This document shows, piece by piece, positions 46,905-57,699 of a DNA stretch of 64,000 nucleotides. Made by a program: the position numbers and the translations under genes. The notes beneath the pieces are model-generated. The model saw nothing but the letters and a program-made list of their open reading frames with translations, had not been told where the DNA came from and made no database searches. The stretch is taken from assembly GCF_001685025.1 (NCBI RefSeq), contig NZ_MAYU01000026.1:1-64000 (forward strand). Reading direction: 5' to 3'. Origin of the DNA: Bacillus sp. FJAT-27225 (GTDB taxonomy: Bacteria; Bacillota; Bacilli; Bacillales; Cytobacillaceae). Positions within the stretch are counted from its first letter, which is position 1, and each line of letters starts with the position of its first letter.

Positions 46905-47594
46905 TTAAACAGAAGCAGGATCAACTTTTACGCCAGGGCCCATTGTAGAAGCAACTGTTACGTTCTTCATATATGTCCCCTTTGCAGCAGCCGGCTTTAC
47001 TTTCACCATTGTTTCGAAAACAGTCTGGAAGTTTTCAACAAGCTTTTCGTCTTCGAAAGAAGCTTTTCCAATTGGAACATGGATATTTCCAGCTTTATCA
47101 ACGCGGTATTCAACTTTACCAGCTTTGATTTCGTTAATCGCACGAGCTACATCAAAAGTAACAGTGCCTGTTTTAGGGTTTGGCATTAGGCCTTTAGGTC
47201 CAAGGACACGGCCAAGCTTACCAACTTCACCCATCATGTCAGGTGTCGCTACGATAACATCGAAGTCAAACCAGCCTTGCTGGATTTTCGCGATATATTC
47301 AGAATCTCCTACATAATCTGCACCAGCAGCTTCAGCTTCCTTCACTTTTTCGCCTTTAGCGAAAACAAGGACACGCTGTGTTTTACCAGTTCCATTTGGA
47401 AGCACAACCGCTCCACGGATTTGCTGGTCAGCTTTCTTAGGATCTACGCCAAGACGGAAAGCAACTTCAATCGTTGCATCGAATTTTGCAAAATTAGTTT
47501 TCTTAGCAAGCTCGATTGCTTCAGCAACCGGATAAGCTTTAGTACGGTCAACAAGCTTAACAGCTTCTTGATACTTCCTGCTCTTTTTAGCCAT
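46905..47594 (-). CDS. rplA: 50S ribosomal protein L1
   Basis: 229 aa. L1 forms the mobile stalk at the E site. The signature [14 protein letters not shown] and the segment [20 protein letters not shown] are diagnostic. In many bacteria L1 also represses its own operon by binding the mRNA; a hairpin lies 140 bases upstream in the rplK-rplA gap. The start has AGGAGG. Confidence 0.98.
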   Translation of the reverse strand: MAKKSRKYQEAVKLVDRTKAYPVAEAIELAKKTNFAKFDATIEVAFRLGVDPKKADQQIRGAVVLPNGTGKTQRVLVFAKGEKVKEAEAAGADYVGDSEYIAKIQQGWFDFDVIVATPDMMGEVGKLGRVLGPKGLMPNPKTGTVTFDVARAINEIKAGKVEYRVDKAGNIHVPIGKASFEDEKLVENFQTVFETMVKVKPAAAKGTYMKNVTVASTMGPGVKVDPASV

Positions 47595-47742
47595 TTTATA
47601 TTTCCTCCTTGATTTGTGGTTTTAACGGAATTGGACCTCCCACTTTCAAAAGGTGCAATACACCTTTTTAGAACACAGCTTTGTTCGACGAGAAATCTAA
47701 GGATTTCCTTTTTCAGGTACACCGTCTTCCGGACAGAACAAA

Positions 47743-47771
47743 GGTTGCGTGTGCCAATCAGCTACGCAACC
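47743..47771 (-). other. hairpin in the rplK-rplA gap
   Basis: Minus strand stem GGTTGCGT / ACGCAACC with a 13-base loop, followed by TTTGTT. It could be a weak attenuator between rplK and rplA or an L1 binding site. Either reading is inference from position. Confidence 0.45.
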
Positions 47772-47802
47772 CCCAACATCCAAAAACAGAAACCAGCAGG
47801 GA

Positions 47803-48228
47803 TTAATCTTCGATGGTAATACCCATGCTGCGCGCAGTACCTTCAACCATGCGCATTGCTGATTCAACGCTTGCCGCATTTAGGTCAGGCATTTTCTGTT
47901 CAGCAATCTCGCGCACTTTGTCGCGCTTAACTGTTGCTACTTTATTACGGTTAGGCTGGCCTGAACCAGACTGAATTCCGGCTGCTACTTTCAAAAGAAC
48001 TGCAGCTGGAGGGGTTTTCGTAATAAATGTAAAGGAACGGTCTTCAAAAACCGTAATTTCAACAGGAATGATCAGACCTGCCTGGTCTGCAGTACGAGCG
48101 TTAAATTCCTTACAGAATCCCATGATGTTTACACCCGCTTGACCCAATGCAGGACCAACTGGTGGCGCTGGGTTAGCTTTACCAGCAGGAATTTGCAATT
48201 TAACAACTTTAATTACTTTTTTAGCCAC
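47803..48228 (-). CDS. rplK: 50S ribosomal protein L11
   Basis: 141 aa. L11 forms part of the GTPase-associated centre and is needed for RelA-type stringent signalling. The N-terminal domain ([20 protein letters not shown]) and the C-terminal rRNA-binding domain ([20 protein letters not shown]) are present. The frame opens at 48324, but the GTG at 48228 ([11 protein letters not shown]) follows AAGGAGG. Confidence 0.98.
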   Translation of the reverse strand: MAKKVIKVVKLQIPAGKANPAPPVGPALGQAGVNIMGFCKEFNARTADQAGLIIPVEITVFEDRSFTFITKTPPAAVLLKVAAGIQSGSGQPNRNKVATVKRDKVREIAEQKMPDLNAASVESAMRMVEGTARSMGITIED

Positions 48229-48293
48229 GAGACACACCTCCTTAAAAAGTCCGTGATGTGGTAATAGGGGTAATCCCCTCCCACTCATATAAA

Positions 48294-48318
48294 AGCCTCC
48301 ATACATAGCTGGAAGGCA
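48294..48318 (-). other. hairpin in the rplK leader
   Basis: Minus strand stem GCCTTCCA / TGGAGGC followed by TTTTATATG, inside the roughly 130-base leader between the rplK promoter and its start. It may act as an attenuator. There is no assigned family. Confidence 0.4.
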
Positions 48319-48362
48319 TGGCAAATGTCCGGTTTATTGTCCAAGACATACTGACCTTTGAA

Positions 48363-48391
48363 ATGTTACCACTTTTCACTGCTGATTTCAA
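48363..48391 (-). promoter_or_regulatory. sigma-A promoter of rplK-rplA
   Basis: Minus strand: -35 TTGAAA (48386-48391), 17-base spacer, -10 TAACAT (48363-48368). It lies in the 420-base gap after nusG. The rest of that gap (48392-48649) holds a GAAAATGC/GCATTTTC hairpin and no gene. Confidence 0.7.
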
Positions 48392-48649
48392 GTTTTTTTA
48401 CAAATCCAATTTGTTTTTATCGCAAAAGGATTGAACTTTTTATTATATAAGAGGAATTTTTAAGTTTAATCTTTTAATTTTCTCTCCACAAGGGGAAGCT
48501 TCCTAGAATAATCATCACAGGAGAAAATGCGTTCCTTGCATTTTCGAACGGGTCTTCACGCCTTCCGCATCAATCAAATTAAGGTTTCTTTAGTTCCTCT
48601 TTTATAGAAACCTAACACGCGTTAAAATAAACGCCAAAAAGTGGTTATT

Positions 48650-49183
48650 CTATAATTTATCAACCTGGGATACATCCAGTTCAACTGGAGTATCACGGCC
48701 AAACATATCGACAAGTACGCGAAGCTTGGACTTGGTCTTGTCCATTTCTTCAATAGTACCGGTTTTGTCTGTAAAAGGACCTTCCTTGACTCTAACTGTT
48801 TCACCAATTTCAAAGTCAAGGTCAACCCGCTTTTCTTCAACACCCATACGTTTCAGGATGACAACTACCTCTTCCGGTAAGAGCGGCGTTGGTTTGGAAC
48901 CTGATCCAGCCGAACCGACAAATCCAGTTACTCCCGGAGTGTTTCGCACAACATACCATGAGTCGTCTGTCATGACCAACTCAACAAGAACATATCCTGG
49001 AAATACTTTTCTTTTAACGATCTTCTTCTTGCCGTTTTTTATATCTGTCTCTTCTTCTTCCGGCACAACAACGCGAAAAATCTTATCCTGCATTCCCATT
49101 GATTCTACTCGTTTCTCCAGGTTTGCCTTCACCTTGTTTTCATAGCCGGAGTAAGTATGGACCACATACCAGTTCTTTTCCAT
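48650..49183 (-). CDS. nusG: transcription termination/antitermination factor NusG
   Basis: 177 aa. The N-terminal NGN domain (WYVVHTYSGYENKVKANLEK), which binds RNA polymerase, and a C-terminal KOW domain (GETVRVKEGPFTDKTGTIEE) are both complete. In Bacillus, NusG also makes polymerase pause at specific T-rich sites. It lies 195 bases after secE, with a terminator-like hairpin between them. Confidence 0.98.
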   Translation of the reverse strand: MEKNWYVVHTYSGYENKVKANLEKRVESMGMQDKIFRVVVPEEEETDIKNGKKKIVKRKVFPGYVLVELVMTDDSWYVVRNTPGVTGFVGSAGSGSKPTPLLPEEVVVILKRMGVEEKRVDLDFEIGETVRVKEGPFTDKTGTIEEMDKTKSKLRVLVDMFGRDTPVELDVSQVDKL

Positions 49184-49307
49184 CGCTAAGGACTTAACGT
49201 CCGTCCCTCCCTGCTTGTTTTCTTATACTAATTTTTGCCATCATTATCTTTAAGGCAGGGATGCGGACGCCCCCCAGCCATTAAAACCAATTTCAGGACA
49301 AATGAAA

Positions 49308-49329
49308 AAACCCGTTTTTACCGGGCTTT
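49308..49329 (-). terminator. terminator between secE and nusG
   Basis: Minus strand stem AAAGCCCG / CGGGTTT with a seven-base loop, followed by TTTTTT. It would partly uncouple nusG from rpmG-secE. Confidence 0.65.
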
Positions 49330-49377
49330 GTAGAAATTTCCTGCATTATTTTCCATTATACCATGAACAGACTGTGC

Positions 49378-49569
49378 TTATTCAAGAATTAACCGAATAA
49401 CCTTTGAAATTCCTAAATCGACAACTGCAAAGAAAATAGCAAAAACGGTGACAGTCGTGATGACCGTAATTGTGTAACGTGTAAGCTCCCTGCGCTTCGG
49501 CCAGCTGACCTTTCTCATTTCACGGGCGACTTCACGGAAAAACTTAGGAATTCCACGGAAAAAATTCAT
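49378..49569 (-). CDS. secE: preprotein translocase subunit SecE
   Basis: 63 aa, the short one-helix form of Gram-positives. An amphipathic segment (FREVAREMRKVSWPKRRELT) is followed by a single membrane helix (about residues 33-55). SecE clamps SecY. The frame opens at 49659, but MNFFRGIPKFF at 49569 fits family length, with a GGGGG site upstream. Confidence 0.95.
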   Translation of the reverse strand: MNFFRGIPKFFREVAREMRKVSWPKRRELTRYTITVITTVTVFAIFFAVVDLGISKVIRLILE

Positions 49570-49613
49570 AGTTTGTAACCCCCATTTATCCTGTATAGCA
49601 ATCCTGAGCGCCG

Positions 49614-49763
49614 CTATCTGGTTTCCTTGTGAACCGTCGAAGCGTTGCAGGTTTTGCAAAACTTTTTTAATTCAAGACGTTCAGTTTTAACCTTGCTGCT
49701 TGCGGAAACAGAATAATTCCGGGATCCGCAAACGGAACAGGCAAGAACTGCTTTTTTCGCCAT
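49614..49763 (-). CDS. rpmG: 50S ribosomal protein L33 (zinc form)
   Basis: 49 aa, found by direct translation; it begins [17 protein letters not shown] and ends HKETR. Cys9/Cys12 and Cys36/Cys39 form the zinc ribbon, so this is a zinc-binding (C+) paralogue. Other Bacillus genomes carry zinc-free L33 copies elsewhere. It lies directly upstream of secE, with an extended -10 promoter before it. Confidence 0.93.
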   Translation of the reverse strand: MAKKAVLACSVCGSRNYSVSASSKVKTERLELKKFCKTCNASTVHKETR

Positions 49764-49796
49764 ATCGACACCTGCTGCCATTTTTTTGTCATTAAA

Positions 49797-49825
49797 ACTG
49801 TAACACGATGGCCCATGCCTGTCAA
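49797..49825 (-). promoter_or_regulatory. sigma-A promoter of rpmG-secE
   Basis: Minus strand: perfect -35 TTGACA (49820-49825), 17-base spacer and an extended -10 (TGT-TACAGT, hexamer at 49797-49802). It lies just after the sigH stop. Confidence 0.75.
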
Positions 49826-49865
49826 TATGGCTTCAATTTGGTTTCATATTAAATCGACAATTCAT

Positions 49866-50525
49866 TTATCGTTCTAAATGTGAGTATTCACGGATTTCAA
49901 GATAGCGCTCCAGCTTTCTTTTAACACGCTGAAGGGCATTGTCAATCGACTTCACATGGCGGTTTAGCTCTTCTGAAATTTCCTGATACGATTGGCCATC
50001 CAAATACAAAGCCAGTACCTGGCGCTCAAGATCGCTTAGAAGCTCACCCATTTTCACTTCAATATGGTCGAATTCTTCCTGGTTAATAATGAGTTGTTCG
50101 GGATCCATCGCCTTGGCTCCGCTTAGGACATCCATAAGTGTCCGGTCACTTTCATCATCAAAAATAGGCTTGTCCAAAGAAACATATGAATTCAGTGGGA
50201 TATGCTTTTGCCTTGTCGCTGTTTTGATTGCTGTGATGATTTGCCTTGTTATGCACAATTCAGCAAATGCCTTGAAGGATGTCAGCTTATCGTCACGGAA
50301 GTCGCGGATTGCCTTATAGAGGCCAATCATCCCTTCCTGGACGATATCCTCCTTGTCTGCTCCAATCAAGAAATACGAACGTGCCTTTGCCCTGACAAAG
50401 TTGCGGTACTTGTGGATTAAGTAATCCAGGGCATCACTGTCTCCACTATGCACTAAATACACAATCTCTTCGTCTTCCATTGCCAGAAAACTGTTGCCTG
50501 CCCTCGCCCTTACATCCACATCCAC
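49866..50525 (-). CDS. sigH: RNA polymerase sigma factor SigH (Spo0H)
   Basis: 219 aa sigma-70 family factor for the transition to stationary phase, competence and early sporulation. Region 2 (DIVQEGMIGLYKAIRDF) and region 4 (LDGQSYQEISEELNRHVKSI) are complete and very close to B. subtilis. The frame opens at 50591, but the GTG at 50525 follows GGAGGG by seven bases and gives the expected length. The N-terminal 20 residues (VDVDVRARAGNS) differ from B. subtilis. Confidence 0.96.
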   Translation of the reverse strand: MDVDVRARAGNSFLAMEDEEIVYLVHSGDSDALDYLIHKYRNFVRAKARSYFLIGADKEDIVQEGMIGLYKAIRDFRDDKLTSFKAFAELCITRQIITAIKTATRQKHIPLNSYVSLDKPIFDDESDRTLMDVLSGAKAMDPEQLIINQEEFDHIEVKMGELLSDLERQVLALYLDGQSYQEISEELNRHVKSIDNALQRVKRKLERYLEIREYSHLER

Positions 50526-50594
50526 TGAAATCCCTCCGCATGCACATGCATAGATAGAAATATTATACAGTACTGTTTTTTCAAGCGTCAATGT

Positions 50595-51104
50595 TCATTT
50601 TTGGCCTCTGCGCCACTTTTCGAATATTTCTGCCATTTCATCATTGATTGGAATGCGGATAGGAGGCTTCTTTTCTTGAATCCTCTGAACCTTCCTCTCA
50701 ATCTTTTGGGAAAGAACGCTCATCTCAATTAAAAGCTCACGGGCTGACTTTCTTAGGGCTCCTTGTCCGAAAATGGCCCATTGCTCTGTAAAATCAGACG
50801 TAGCAACATGTACTTGCGTTCTGCGATTACTAAGCTCGATTGCCATTTTTTCAATTCTTTCATCAGCTGTCTCATTTTCTCGGGTGAAAATAACTTCCAC
50901 CTTATGATTTTTATATTTTTTTTCGTTCCCCTGGACATAATGGGCATCAAAAACGACAATAACCCGATAACCAGTGTAGCCTTGATATTCTGCCATCAAT
51001 TCAACAAGTTTGTCCCTAGCCGCAGGAAGGTCATTATTTTTCAAGTTTCTTAATTCAGGCCATGCCCCGATAATGTTATAGCCATCCACAAGAAGGATAT
51101 CCAT
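50595..51104 (-). CDS. rae1: Rae1/YacP, ribosome-associated endonuclease (NYN/PIN-like)
   Basis: 169 aa NYN-domain nuclease. The conserved acidic start is LLVDGYNIIGAWPEL, with further acidic residues in VVFDAHYV and TRENETADERIEK. B. subtilis Rae1 cleaves mRNA in the ribosomal A site. It starts two bases after the rlmB stop, so it belongs to the cysE operon. Confidence 0.92.
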   Translation of the reverse strand: MDILLVDGYNIIGAWPELRNLKNNDLPAARDKLVELMAEYQGYTGYRVIVVFDAHYVQGNEKKYKNHKVEVIFTRENETADERIEKMAIELSNRRTQVHVATSDFTEQWAIFGQGALRKSARELLIEMSVLSQKIERKVQRIQEKKPPIRIPINDEMAEIFEKWRRGQK

Positions 51105-51106
51105 TT

Positions 51107-51850
51107 TTAATCTCCAAGTGGATGACGATTACGGTAAACCTCATACATCAGCAAAGCAGCAGCTACAGAAGCATTAAGGGAGGTAACCTTGCCCGCCATT
51201 GGCAAATGAACAAGAAAATCACATTTTTCCCTGATAAGCCTGCCCATCCCTTTCCCTTCACTGCCGATAACGAGACCCAAAGGAAGAGTAAAATCCTGCT
51301 CCCTATAATCCTTGCTTCCCTTCGCATCGGTTCCCGTTATCCAGACGCCTCGTTCCTTTAACTCCTCGATCGTTCTGGCTAAATTGGTTACCCTCGCTAC
51401 TGGAATATACTCAATTGCCCCAGTTGAAGCTTTGGCAACTGTAGAAGTAAGGCCGACCGCACGGCGCTTCGGGATGATGATGCCATGTGCCCCAACTGCG
51501 TCTGCCGTACGCATGATGGATCCTAAGTTATGAGGATCCTCAATCTCATCAAGAATAAGAAAGAATGGTTCTTCGCCCTTTTTTCTGGCAACTTCAAAAA
51601 GGTCATCCACCTCAGCGTATTGATATGCCGCCACATAAGCAAGAACTCCCTGGTGGTTTCCCTCTGTCAGCTGGTCAATCTTTTTCTTCGGAACGTATTG
51701 GACAATAACATTCGCTTCTTTAGCAAGCTGCGTAATCTGGTTCATCTGCCCGCGCTGGGAGCCTTCTGCTATGAGGATTTTGTTGATATCGCGATGTGAC
51801 CTCAATGCTTCAAGGACGGGGTTTTTGCCAATGATTGTATCCTCACTCAT
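51107..51850 (-). CDS. rlmB: 23S rRNA (guanosine-2'-O-)-methyltransferase RlmB (SpoU family)
   Basis: 247 aa SPOUT methyltransferase. The N-terminal substrate domain is followed by the knotted catalytic domain with DEIEDPHNLGSIMRTADAVG, IGSEGKGMGRL and the C-terminal SLNASVAAALLMYE motif. In E. coli RlmB methylates G2251 of 23S rRNA. It is separated from mrnC by a single base. Confidence 0.95.
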   Translation of the reverse strand: MSEDTIIGKNPVLEALRSHRDINKILIAEGSQRGQMNQITQLAKEANVIVQYVPKKKIDQLTEGNHQGVLAYVAAYQYAEVDDLFEVARKKGEEPFFLILDEIEDPHNLGSIMRTADAVGAHGIIIPKRRAVGLTSTVAKASTGAIEYIPVARVTNLARTIEELKERGVWITGTDAKGSKDYREQDFTLPLGLVIGSEGKGMGRLIREKCDFLVHLPMAGKVTSLNASVAAALLMYEVYRNRHPLGD

Positions 51851-51851
51851 C

Positions 51852-52271
51852 CTACTTCCTCCCTTTCATGTCCTCTACATAGCCAAATGCTGCTTTTATT
51901 AATTCCTCGAGACGATTTATATTTCTCCCCAGAAACAGATAGCCTAGTAATGCCTCAAATGCAGTGCTATGACGGTATGTGACAACATCCGTATTTTTGG
52001 GGATAGATCCCGACTTCGCATTGCGGCCTCTTTTTACAACGGCCAGTTCTTCCTCTGTTAGAAAACCTCTTTCAATAAAATAGAACAAAACTTGGGATTG
52101 CGCTTTAGCTGATACATATTTGGTCGCTTCCACATGGAGGCGATGCGGCTTGGCGGTCCCAGCCTGAAGGAGGTGTTGCCTGACATACACTTCAAACACC
52201 GCATCCCCCATGTAAGCAAGGGCCAGACTATTAAGCTGTTTTTCATCAATCTTGTTTTCATAGTCAAGCAT
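51852..52271 (-). CDS. mrnC: Mini-ribonuclease 3 (23S rRNA maturation)
   Basis: 139 aa RNase III catalytic domain without a double-stranded-RNA-binding domain. The motif [19 protein letters not shown] carries the catalytic acidic residues. In B. subtilis it trims both ends of 23S rRNA. It lies three bases after cysS, an arrangement kept in Bacillus. Confidence 0.95.
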   Translation of the reverse strand: MLDYENKIDEKQLNSLALAYMGDAVFEVYVRQHLLQAGTAKPHRLHVEATKYVSAKAQSQVLFYFIERGFLTEEELAVVKRGRNAKSGSIPKNTDVVTYRHSTAFEALLGYLFLGRNINRLEELIKAAFGYVEDMKGRK

Positions 52272-52274
52272 GGG

Positions 52275-53672
52275 TCAGCCTCTTTTCCATCTTGTACCCT
52301 GAGGCGTATCTTCCAAAATGATATTCATTTCTTTTAGCTGATCCCGTATTTCATCCGAAAGCTTGAAATTACGGTCCTTCCTTGCCTGGTTTCGCTTCTC
52401 GATTAATGCCTCTATTTCTTCATCAAGCAGTTCTTCAGATGCAATTATTAGGCCCAGTACATCAAAAAGCTGTTCGAATTCAGTAGTAAATCGATCAATT
52501 ACTTCTACAGATGTGTTCTTCTCAAGAAGATATTGATTTGCCTGCTTGGCCAGTTCAAACAGAACTGATACTGCATTGGCCGTATTGAAGTCATCATCCA
52601 TTTCCCTGATAAACTGGTCCCTTAGTGAATCAATCTCAGCAATCCATTCAGTATTATTTGTGGTGGAATCCGTGCTCATATCGCGCCTATGCTTCAAATT
52701 TTGATACGACGTCTTCAACCTTTCGAATGCAGCCTTTGTATTTTCTAGTAATTCTTCGCTATAGTTAATTGGGTTCCGGTAATGAACAGATAGCATAAAG
52801 AACCGAAGCACCTGTGGATCATGTCTCTTAATTATATCGTGGACCAGCACAAAGTTACCTAGTGATTTCGACATTTTTTCATTATCGATATTAATATAGC
52901 CATTGTGCATCCAATAGCGGGCAAATGTTTTTTCATTGAGTGCTTCCGATTGGGCAATTTCATTTTCATGATGGGGGAAAGCCAGGTCCTGTCCACCGGC
53001 ATGGATATCAATCGTATCTCCAAGATATTTTTTTGCCATTGCCGAGCATTCAATATGCCAGCCCGGGCGGCCGTTGCCCCATGGACTCGTCCAGTAAATC
53101 TCACCTTCCTTTGCTGCCTTCCAGAGAGCAAAGTCCAATGCATCCTGTTTTTTCTCCCCGCGCTCAATGCGAGCTCCGACTTTCAATTCATCAATCGACT
53201 GGTGTGATAGCTTGCCATAGCCATCAAACTTTCTGGTCCTGAAGTATACATCTCCTCCAGATTCATAAGCGTAACCCTTAGCTATCAATTCCGAAATAAA
53301 GTCGATGATAATATCCATATTTTCCATCACGCGTGGGTGATGATCTGCCTTTTTGCAGCCGAGTGCTGTTACATCTTCAAAATAAGCATCGATGAATCGT
53401 TCGGCTACGGTTGGCACATCTTCGCCCAGCTCTTTAGCTGCCCGAATTAGCTTGTCATCGACATCGGTAAAATTTGAAATAAAATTCACGTCATAACCGC
53501 GAAATTCAAAATATCTTCTTACTGTATCAAACACAATGGCCGGCCGAGAGTTGCCAATATGAATATAGTTGTATACGGTTGGACCGCAAACATACATTTT
53601 TACTTTTCCTTCTTCAAGCGGAATGAAGGTTTCCTTCTTCCGGGTAAGTGTATTGTATAACTGAATGGCCAT
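52275..53672 (-). CDS. cysS: cysteinyl-tRNA synthetase
   Basis: 465 aa class I synthetase. The HIGH-type motif reads YIHIGNSRP after the first zinc Cys in YVCGPTVYN, and the second zinc ligands lie in [14 protein letters not shown] and [11 protein letters not shown]. The KMSKS motif is KMSKSLGNF. It is complete and begins one base after cysE, so both are controlled by the Cys T-box upstream. Confidence 0.98.
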   Translation of the reverse strand: MAIQLYNTLTRKKETFIPLEEGKVKMYVCGPTVYNYIHIGNSRPAIVFDTVRRYFEFRGYDVNFISNFTDVDDKLIRAAKELGEDVPTVAERFIDAYFEDVTALGCKKADHHPRVMENMDIIIDFISELIAKGYAYESGGDVYFRTRKFDGYGKLSHQSIDELKVGARIERGEKKQDALDFALWKAAKEGEIYWTSPWGNGRPGWHIECSAMAKKYLGDTIDIHAGGQDLAFPHHENEIAQSEALNEKTFARYWMHNGYINIDNEKMSKSLGNFVLVHDIIKRHDPQVLRFFMLSVHYRNPINYSEELLENTKAAFERLKTSYQNLKHRRDMSTDSTTNNTEWIAEIDSLRDQFIREMDDDFNTANAVSVLFELAKQANQYLLEKNTSVEVIDRFTTEFEQLFDVLGLIIASEELLDEEIEALIEKRNQARKDRNFKLSDEIRDQLKEMNIILEDTPQGTRWKRG

Positions 53673-53673
53673 A

Positions 53674-54321
53674 TTATTGGGCTCCCTTCACTTTCGTTTC
53701 TTCCAATTCTTGCTTCAACTTTGCAATTTCATTCTCTAGGTCTCTAAATCGATCAGCGGTCGGATCAGGTAAATCAGTGTGATCTAGCTCTCTGCCGACT
53801 TTCACACCGTTTTGGATAACAATCTTGCCCGGTATTCCCACAACCGTGGAATGGGCAGGTACATCCTTCAGGACGACTGATCCAGCCCCAATTTTGGCAT
53901 GCTCGCCAATTGTAATCGATCCAAGCACTTTTGCCCCAGCGGCAATTAATGCCCCATCCTTAATTGTTGGGTGACGCTTGCCTTTTTCCTTTCCAGTTCC
54001 TCCAAGAGTAACGCCCTGGTATACTGTAACATTATTCCCGATTTCGCAGGTTTCACCAATCACAACACCCATTCCGTGATCAATAAAAAAACGCCGGCCA
54101 ATTTTCGCTCCTGGATGGATTTCTATCCCTGTAAAAAATCGGCTTGCCTGCGAAATGACTCTAGCCAAAAAGAAAAATTTCCTTTTAAACAAAGCATGTG
54201 CAAATCGATGGGCCCATATCGCATGCAAACCGGAGTATGTCAACACCACTTCAAATGTGGTTCTGGCAGCAGGATCCTGGTCAAATACAACTTTAATATC
54301 TTCCTTTAGCGTCTCAAACAA
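53674..54321 (-). CDS. cysE: serine O-acetyltransferase
   Basis: 215 aa. It acetylates serine as the first step of cysteine synthesis. A helical N-terminal domain is followed by left-handed beta-helix hexapeptide repeats with the active-site segment [17 protein letters not shown]. The frame opens at 54402, but the TTG at 54321 (LFETLKEDI) follows GGGAGGG and matches the B. subtilis start. It is the first gene after the T-box. Confidence 0.96.
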   Translation of the reverse strand: MFETLKEDIKVVFDQDPAARTTFEVVLTYSGLHAIWAHRFAHALFKRKFFFLARVISQASRFFTGIEIHPGAKIGRRFFIDHGMGVVIGETCEIGNNVTVYQGVTLGGTGKEKGKRHPTIKDGALIAAGAKVLGSITIGEHAKIGAGSVVLKDVPAHSTVVGIPGKIVIQNGVKVGRELDHTDLPDPTADRFRDLENEIAKLKQELEETKVKGAQ

Positions 54322-54431
54322 CTGTTCTCCCTCCCAACGATTCTGAACATCCCGTTTATTTAATGGGAATGGATAGCGGCAAACGGTGTACCTTTTTATC
54401 ATAAATCCCCAGAAGTCTTACCTAAAATAAA

Positions 54432-54715
54432 AATAAAAAAACGCCCCTGCCATATAGACAGAGACGCTTTGTGCGCGGTTCCACTCTGTTTGGGCATTCC
54501 AAAAACAACTGGAGCTGCCCCAACTTAAACCTTATAACGGCAAGGGTGCCGCCTGTTTCTACTAAGCTTAGCCGGTTCGAAACAGGACTCAGGGGTGCAT
54601 TTCAAAAACCGAGAGGCTTAAACCACTTTCAGCCGGTGATGGTTCTCTCTAAAAAGCATCGATTTTCTACTTTTCCCCGTCTTAGATTTCATGCTATTTG
54701 ATTATAAGAAAGTTT
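54432..54715 (-). promoter_or_regulatory. T-box leader (Cys) of cysE-cysS
   Basis: Minus strand shows the T-box sequence AGAGTGGAACCGCG (54474-54487) followed by a terminator (GCGTCTCTGTC / CAGGGGCG, then a T run, 54432-54468). The specifier TGC (54597-54599), a Cys codon, is in the GAAATGCACC context of stem I. Uncharged tRNA-Cys should prevent termination and switch on cysteine synthesis and charging together. Confidence 0.9.
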
Positions 54716-54756
54716 AAACTTCGAGACTATAATAGCTTTTCCACCAGTCTGTCTAC

Positions 54757-54840
54757 GTCTAGCTCCGCAAAGAAAGCTACGGCAGCTTGATCGTCGCAGA
54801 GACAGGCGTACTTGCCTGTCACCAGGCACTTGCGCTTTTG
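54757..54840 (+). repeat. interspersed repeat, copy D
   Basis: GTCTAGCTCCGCAAAG at the left, hairpin GACAGGC / GCCTGTC (54801-54807 with 54814-54820) and right end CAGGCACTTGCGCTTTTGTTA. It lies between the gltX stop and the T-box leader and matches copy C1 over its right half. Confidence 0.65.
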
Positions 54841-54877
54841 TTAATTACTCTTACTATATACCATTTCCCTCAAATTG

Positions 54878-56344
54878 TTAACTATAAGAATTAATAATTG
54901 AAAGCAATCTTTTTTGAATTTTTTCCTTGCCGAGCAGTTCAAGTGTCTTTGGAAGATCCGGTCCGTGCATTTGGCCGGTTGCTGCAATTCTAATTGGCAT
55001 GAACAGCTTTTTACCTTTATGCCCAGTTGATTTTTGTACCGCCTTCATCGCAGCCTGTATACCCTCAGCTTTGAACTCTCCCAATTGATCCAGTTCATCA
55101 AGGAAAGCCTTGAGTACTTCCGGCACCTGTTCTTCGGAAAGAATTGCTTTTGCCTCCTCATCAGGTTCGATCCCGTCACGGAAGAATATATCGGATAATT
55201 CGACAATCTCTGCTCCATAGCTCATCTTTTCCTGCATAAGGGCTATTAGATTTATGGCCCATTCTCTTTCAGCGCCTTCTGGGTTCTCACTAACACGCCC
55301 TGCTTTTATAAGATGCGGGAGGGTGACATTAACAACTCTTTCAAGTTCGGCTTTTTTAATATACTGATTATTCATCCATGCCAGCTTCTGTTTGTCAAAA
55401 AGGGCCGGTGACTTTGACAGTCTGGAAGGATCGAACTTCTCAATGAATTCTGCTTTTGAGAAAATCTCCTCTTCCCCCGCCGGAGACCAGCCAAGCAAGC
55501 CGATAAAGTTGAAGAGCGCTTCCGGCAAATACCCCAGCTCCTCATACTGTTCAATAAATTGAATAATCGATTCGTCCCGCTTGCTCAATTTCTTCCTGCT
55601 TTCATTGACAATCAATGTCATGTGGCCGAATACAGGCGGCTCCCATCCAAATGCTTCATACACCATCAACTGTTTAGGAGTGTTGGAAATATGATCATCC
55701 CCACGCAGAACATGTGATATTTCCATTAGATGGTCATCAATCGCAACGGCAAAGTTGTAGGTCGGTGTTCCGTCCTTTTTGATCATGACCCAATCGCCCA
55801 TGCCCTCCGATTCAAATGAAACCTCACCTTTAACCATATCGTTGAATGAATATGTTTTTCCTTCTGGTACGATTAACCGGATACTTGGCTTCTTGCCTTC
55901 ACCTTCAAGAAGGTTCCTTTCCTCATCGGTGAGGTGGCGGCACTTTCCTGAATAATGGGGAGTTTCACCGCGTGCTGTCTGTTCCTCGCGCTCCGCTTCT
56001 AGCTCTTCCTCTGTGCAATAACATTTATATGCATGGCCCTCGTTCAAAAGCCTTGTATAATACTCCTCATAAATAGGATTGCGCTCCGATTGCCGATAGG
56101 GCCCAAAACCGCCATCCTTATCTACACTTTCATCCCAGTCAATACCAAGCCAATTTAAATATTTTAGCTGACTTTGTTCGCCGCCTTCTATATTTCTTTT
56201 CTTATCGGTATCTTCAATCCTGATTATGAACGCGCCGCTCTGGCTTCGCGCAAATAAATAGTTGAACAATGCTGTACGTGCGTTTCCGATATGTAAATGT
56301 CCTGTCGGGCTTGGCGCATACCGAACTCGAACTTTGTTTGACAT
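54878..56344 (-). CDS. gltX: glutamyl-tRNA synthetase
   Basis: 488 aa class I synthetase. The HIGH motif is [19 protein letters not shown] and the KMSKS equivalent is KLSKRDES. In Bacillus this enzyme usually charges both tRNA-Glu and tRNA-Gln, the latter corrected by GatCAB. Cys residues in CYCTEEE resemble the zinc site of some GltX. It lies 105 bases after ispF. Confidence 0.98.
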   Translation of the reverse strand: MSNKVRVRYAPSPTGHLHIGNARTALFNYLFARSQSGAFIIRIEDTDKKRNIEGGEQSQLKYLNWLGIDWDESVDKDGGFGPYRQSERNPIYEEYYTRLLNEGHAYKCYCTEEELEAEREEQTARGETPHYSGKCRHLTDEERNLLEGEGKKPSIRLIVPEGKTYSFNDMVKGEVSFESEGMGDWVMIKKDGTPTYNFAVAIDDHLMEISHVLRGDDHISNTPKQLMVYEAFGWEPPVFGHMTLIVNESRKKLSKRDESIIQFIEQYEELGYLPEALFNFIGLLGWSPAGEEEIFSKAEFIEKFDPSRLSKSPALFDKQKLAWMNNQYIKKAELERVVNVTLPHLIKAGRVSENPEGAEREWAINLIALMQEKMSYGAEIVELSDIFFRDGIEPDEEAKAILSEEQVPEVLKAFLDELDQLGEFKAEGIQAAMKAVQKSTGHKGKKLFMPIRIAATGQMHGPDLPKTLELLGKEKIQKRLLSIINSYS

Positions 56345-56449
56345 AATGAACCTCCTAAAGTGCTCTAGATTAACAGATGCTTTCTATTCTATCACTGTTG
56401 TACCCATAGCGGAAAGGGTACCCGTATCGTGTCCCATTGAGCAGCCATT

Positions 56450-56926
56450 TTATGATTTTGTTAAAAGTACAACAGCCTGTGCAGCAATTCCCTCGCCTCG
56501 GCCTACAAAACCAAGCCATTCAGTCGTTGTCGCCTTCACATTAATGTGGTCTGGCGTGGCCTCAAGCAATTCTGCGATTCTAGACTTCATCGCCTCAATA
56601 TATGGCGCCATTTTAGGCTTCTGAGCCATAATGGTGCAATCTGCGTTGGCAAGCACATATCCTTGATCTTTCACCATTTCCCAGACATGTTCGAGCAGTT
56701 TAGCCGAATCCGCATCCTTAAATGCCTCATCGGTGTCCGGGAAGTGTTTTCCGATATCTCCCGCTCCAATTGCTCCAAGACAGGCATCTGCAACCGTGTG
56801 CAGCAGGACATCCGCATCCGAGTGACCTACCAGGCCTTTCTCGTATGGAATGGTGATTCCTCCTATAATAAGAGGTCGCCCCTCTTTCAATTGATGTACA
56901 TCAAATCCCTGTCCAATCCGGATCAT
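56450..56926 (-). CDS. ispF: 2-C-methyl-D-erythritol 2,4-cyclodiphosphate synthase
   Basis: 158 aa, MEP isoprenoid pathway. The metal ligands Asp9 and His11 (GFDVHQL) and His43 ([10 protein letters not shown]) are present, as is HFPDTD. It follows ispD by 45 bases, as in B. subtilis. Confidence 0.97.
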   Translation of the reverse strand: MIRIGQGFDVHQLKEGRPLIIGGITIPYEKGLVGHSDADVLLHTVADACLGAIGAGDIGKHFPDTDEAFKDADSAKLLEHVWEMVKDQGYVLANADCTIMAQKPKMAPYIEAMKSRIAELLEATPDHINVKATTTEWLGFVGRGEGIAAQAVVLLTKS

Positions 56927-56971
56927 AATCGTATCTCCTTTTTCTGTATAGTGCCAATTCAGAGCTGTTAC

Positions 56972-57676
<705 letters not shown>

Positions 57677-57699
57677 TCATAATGTCTAATATGTTTTAA

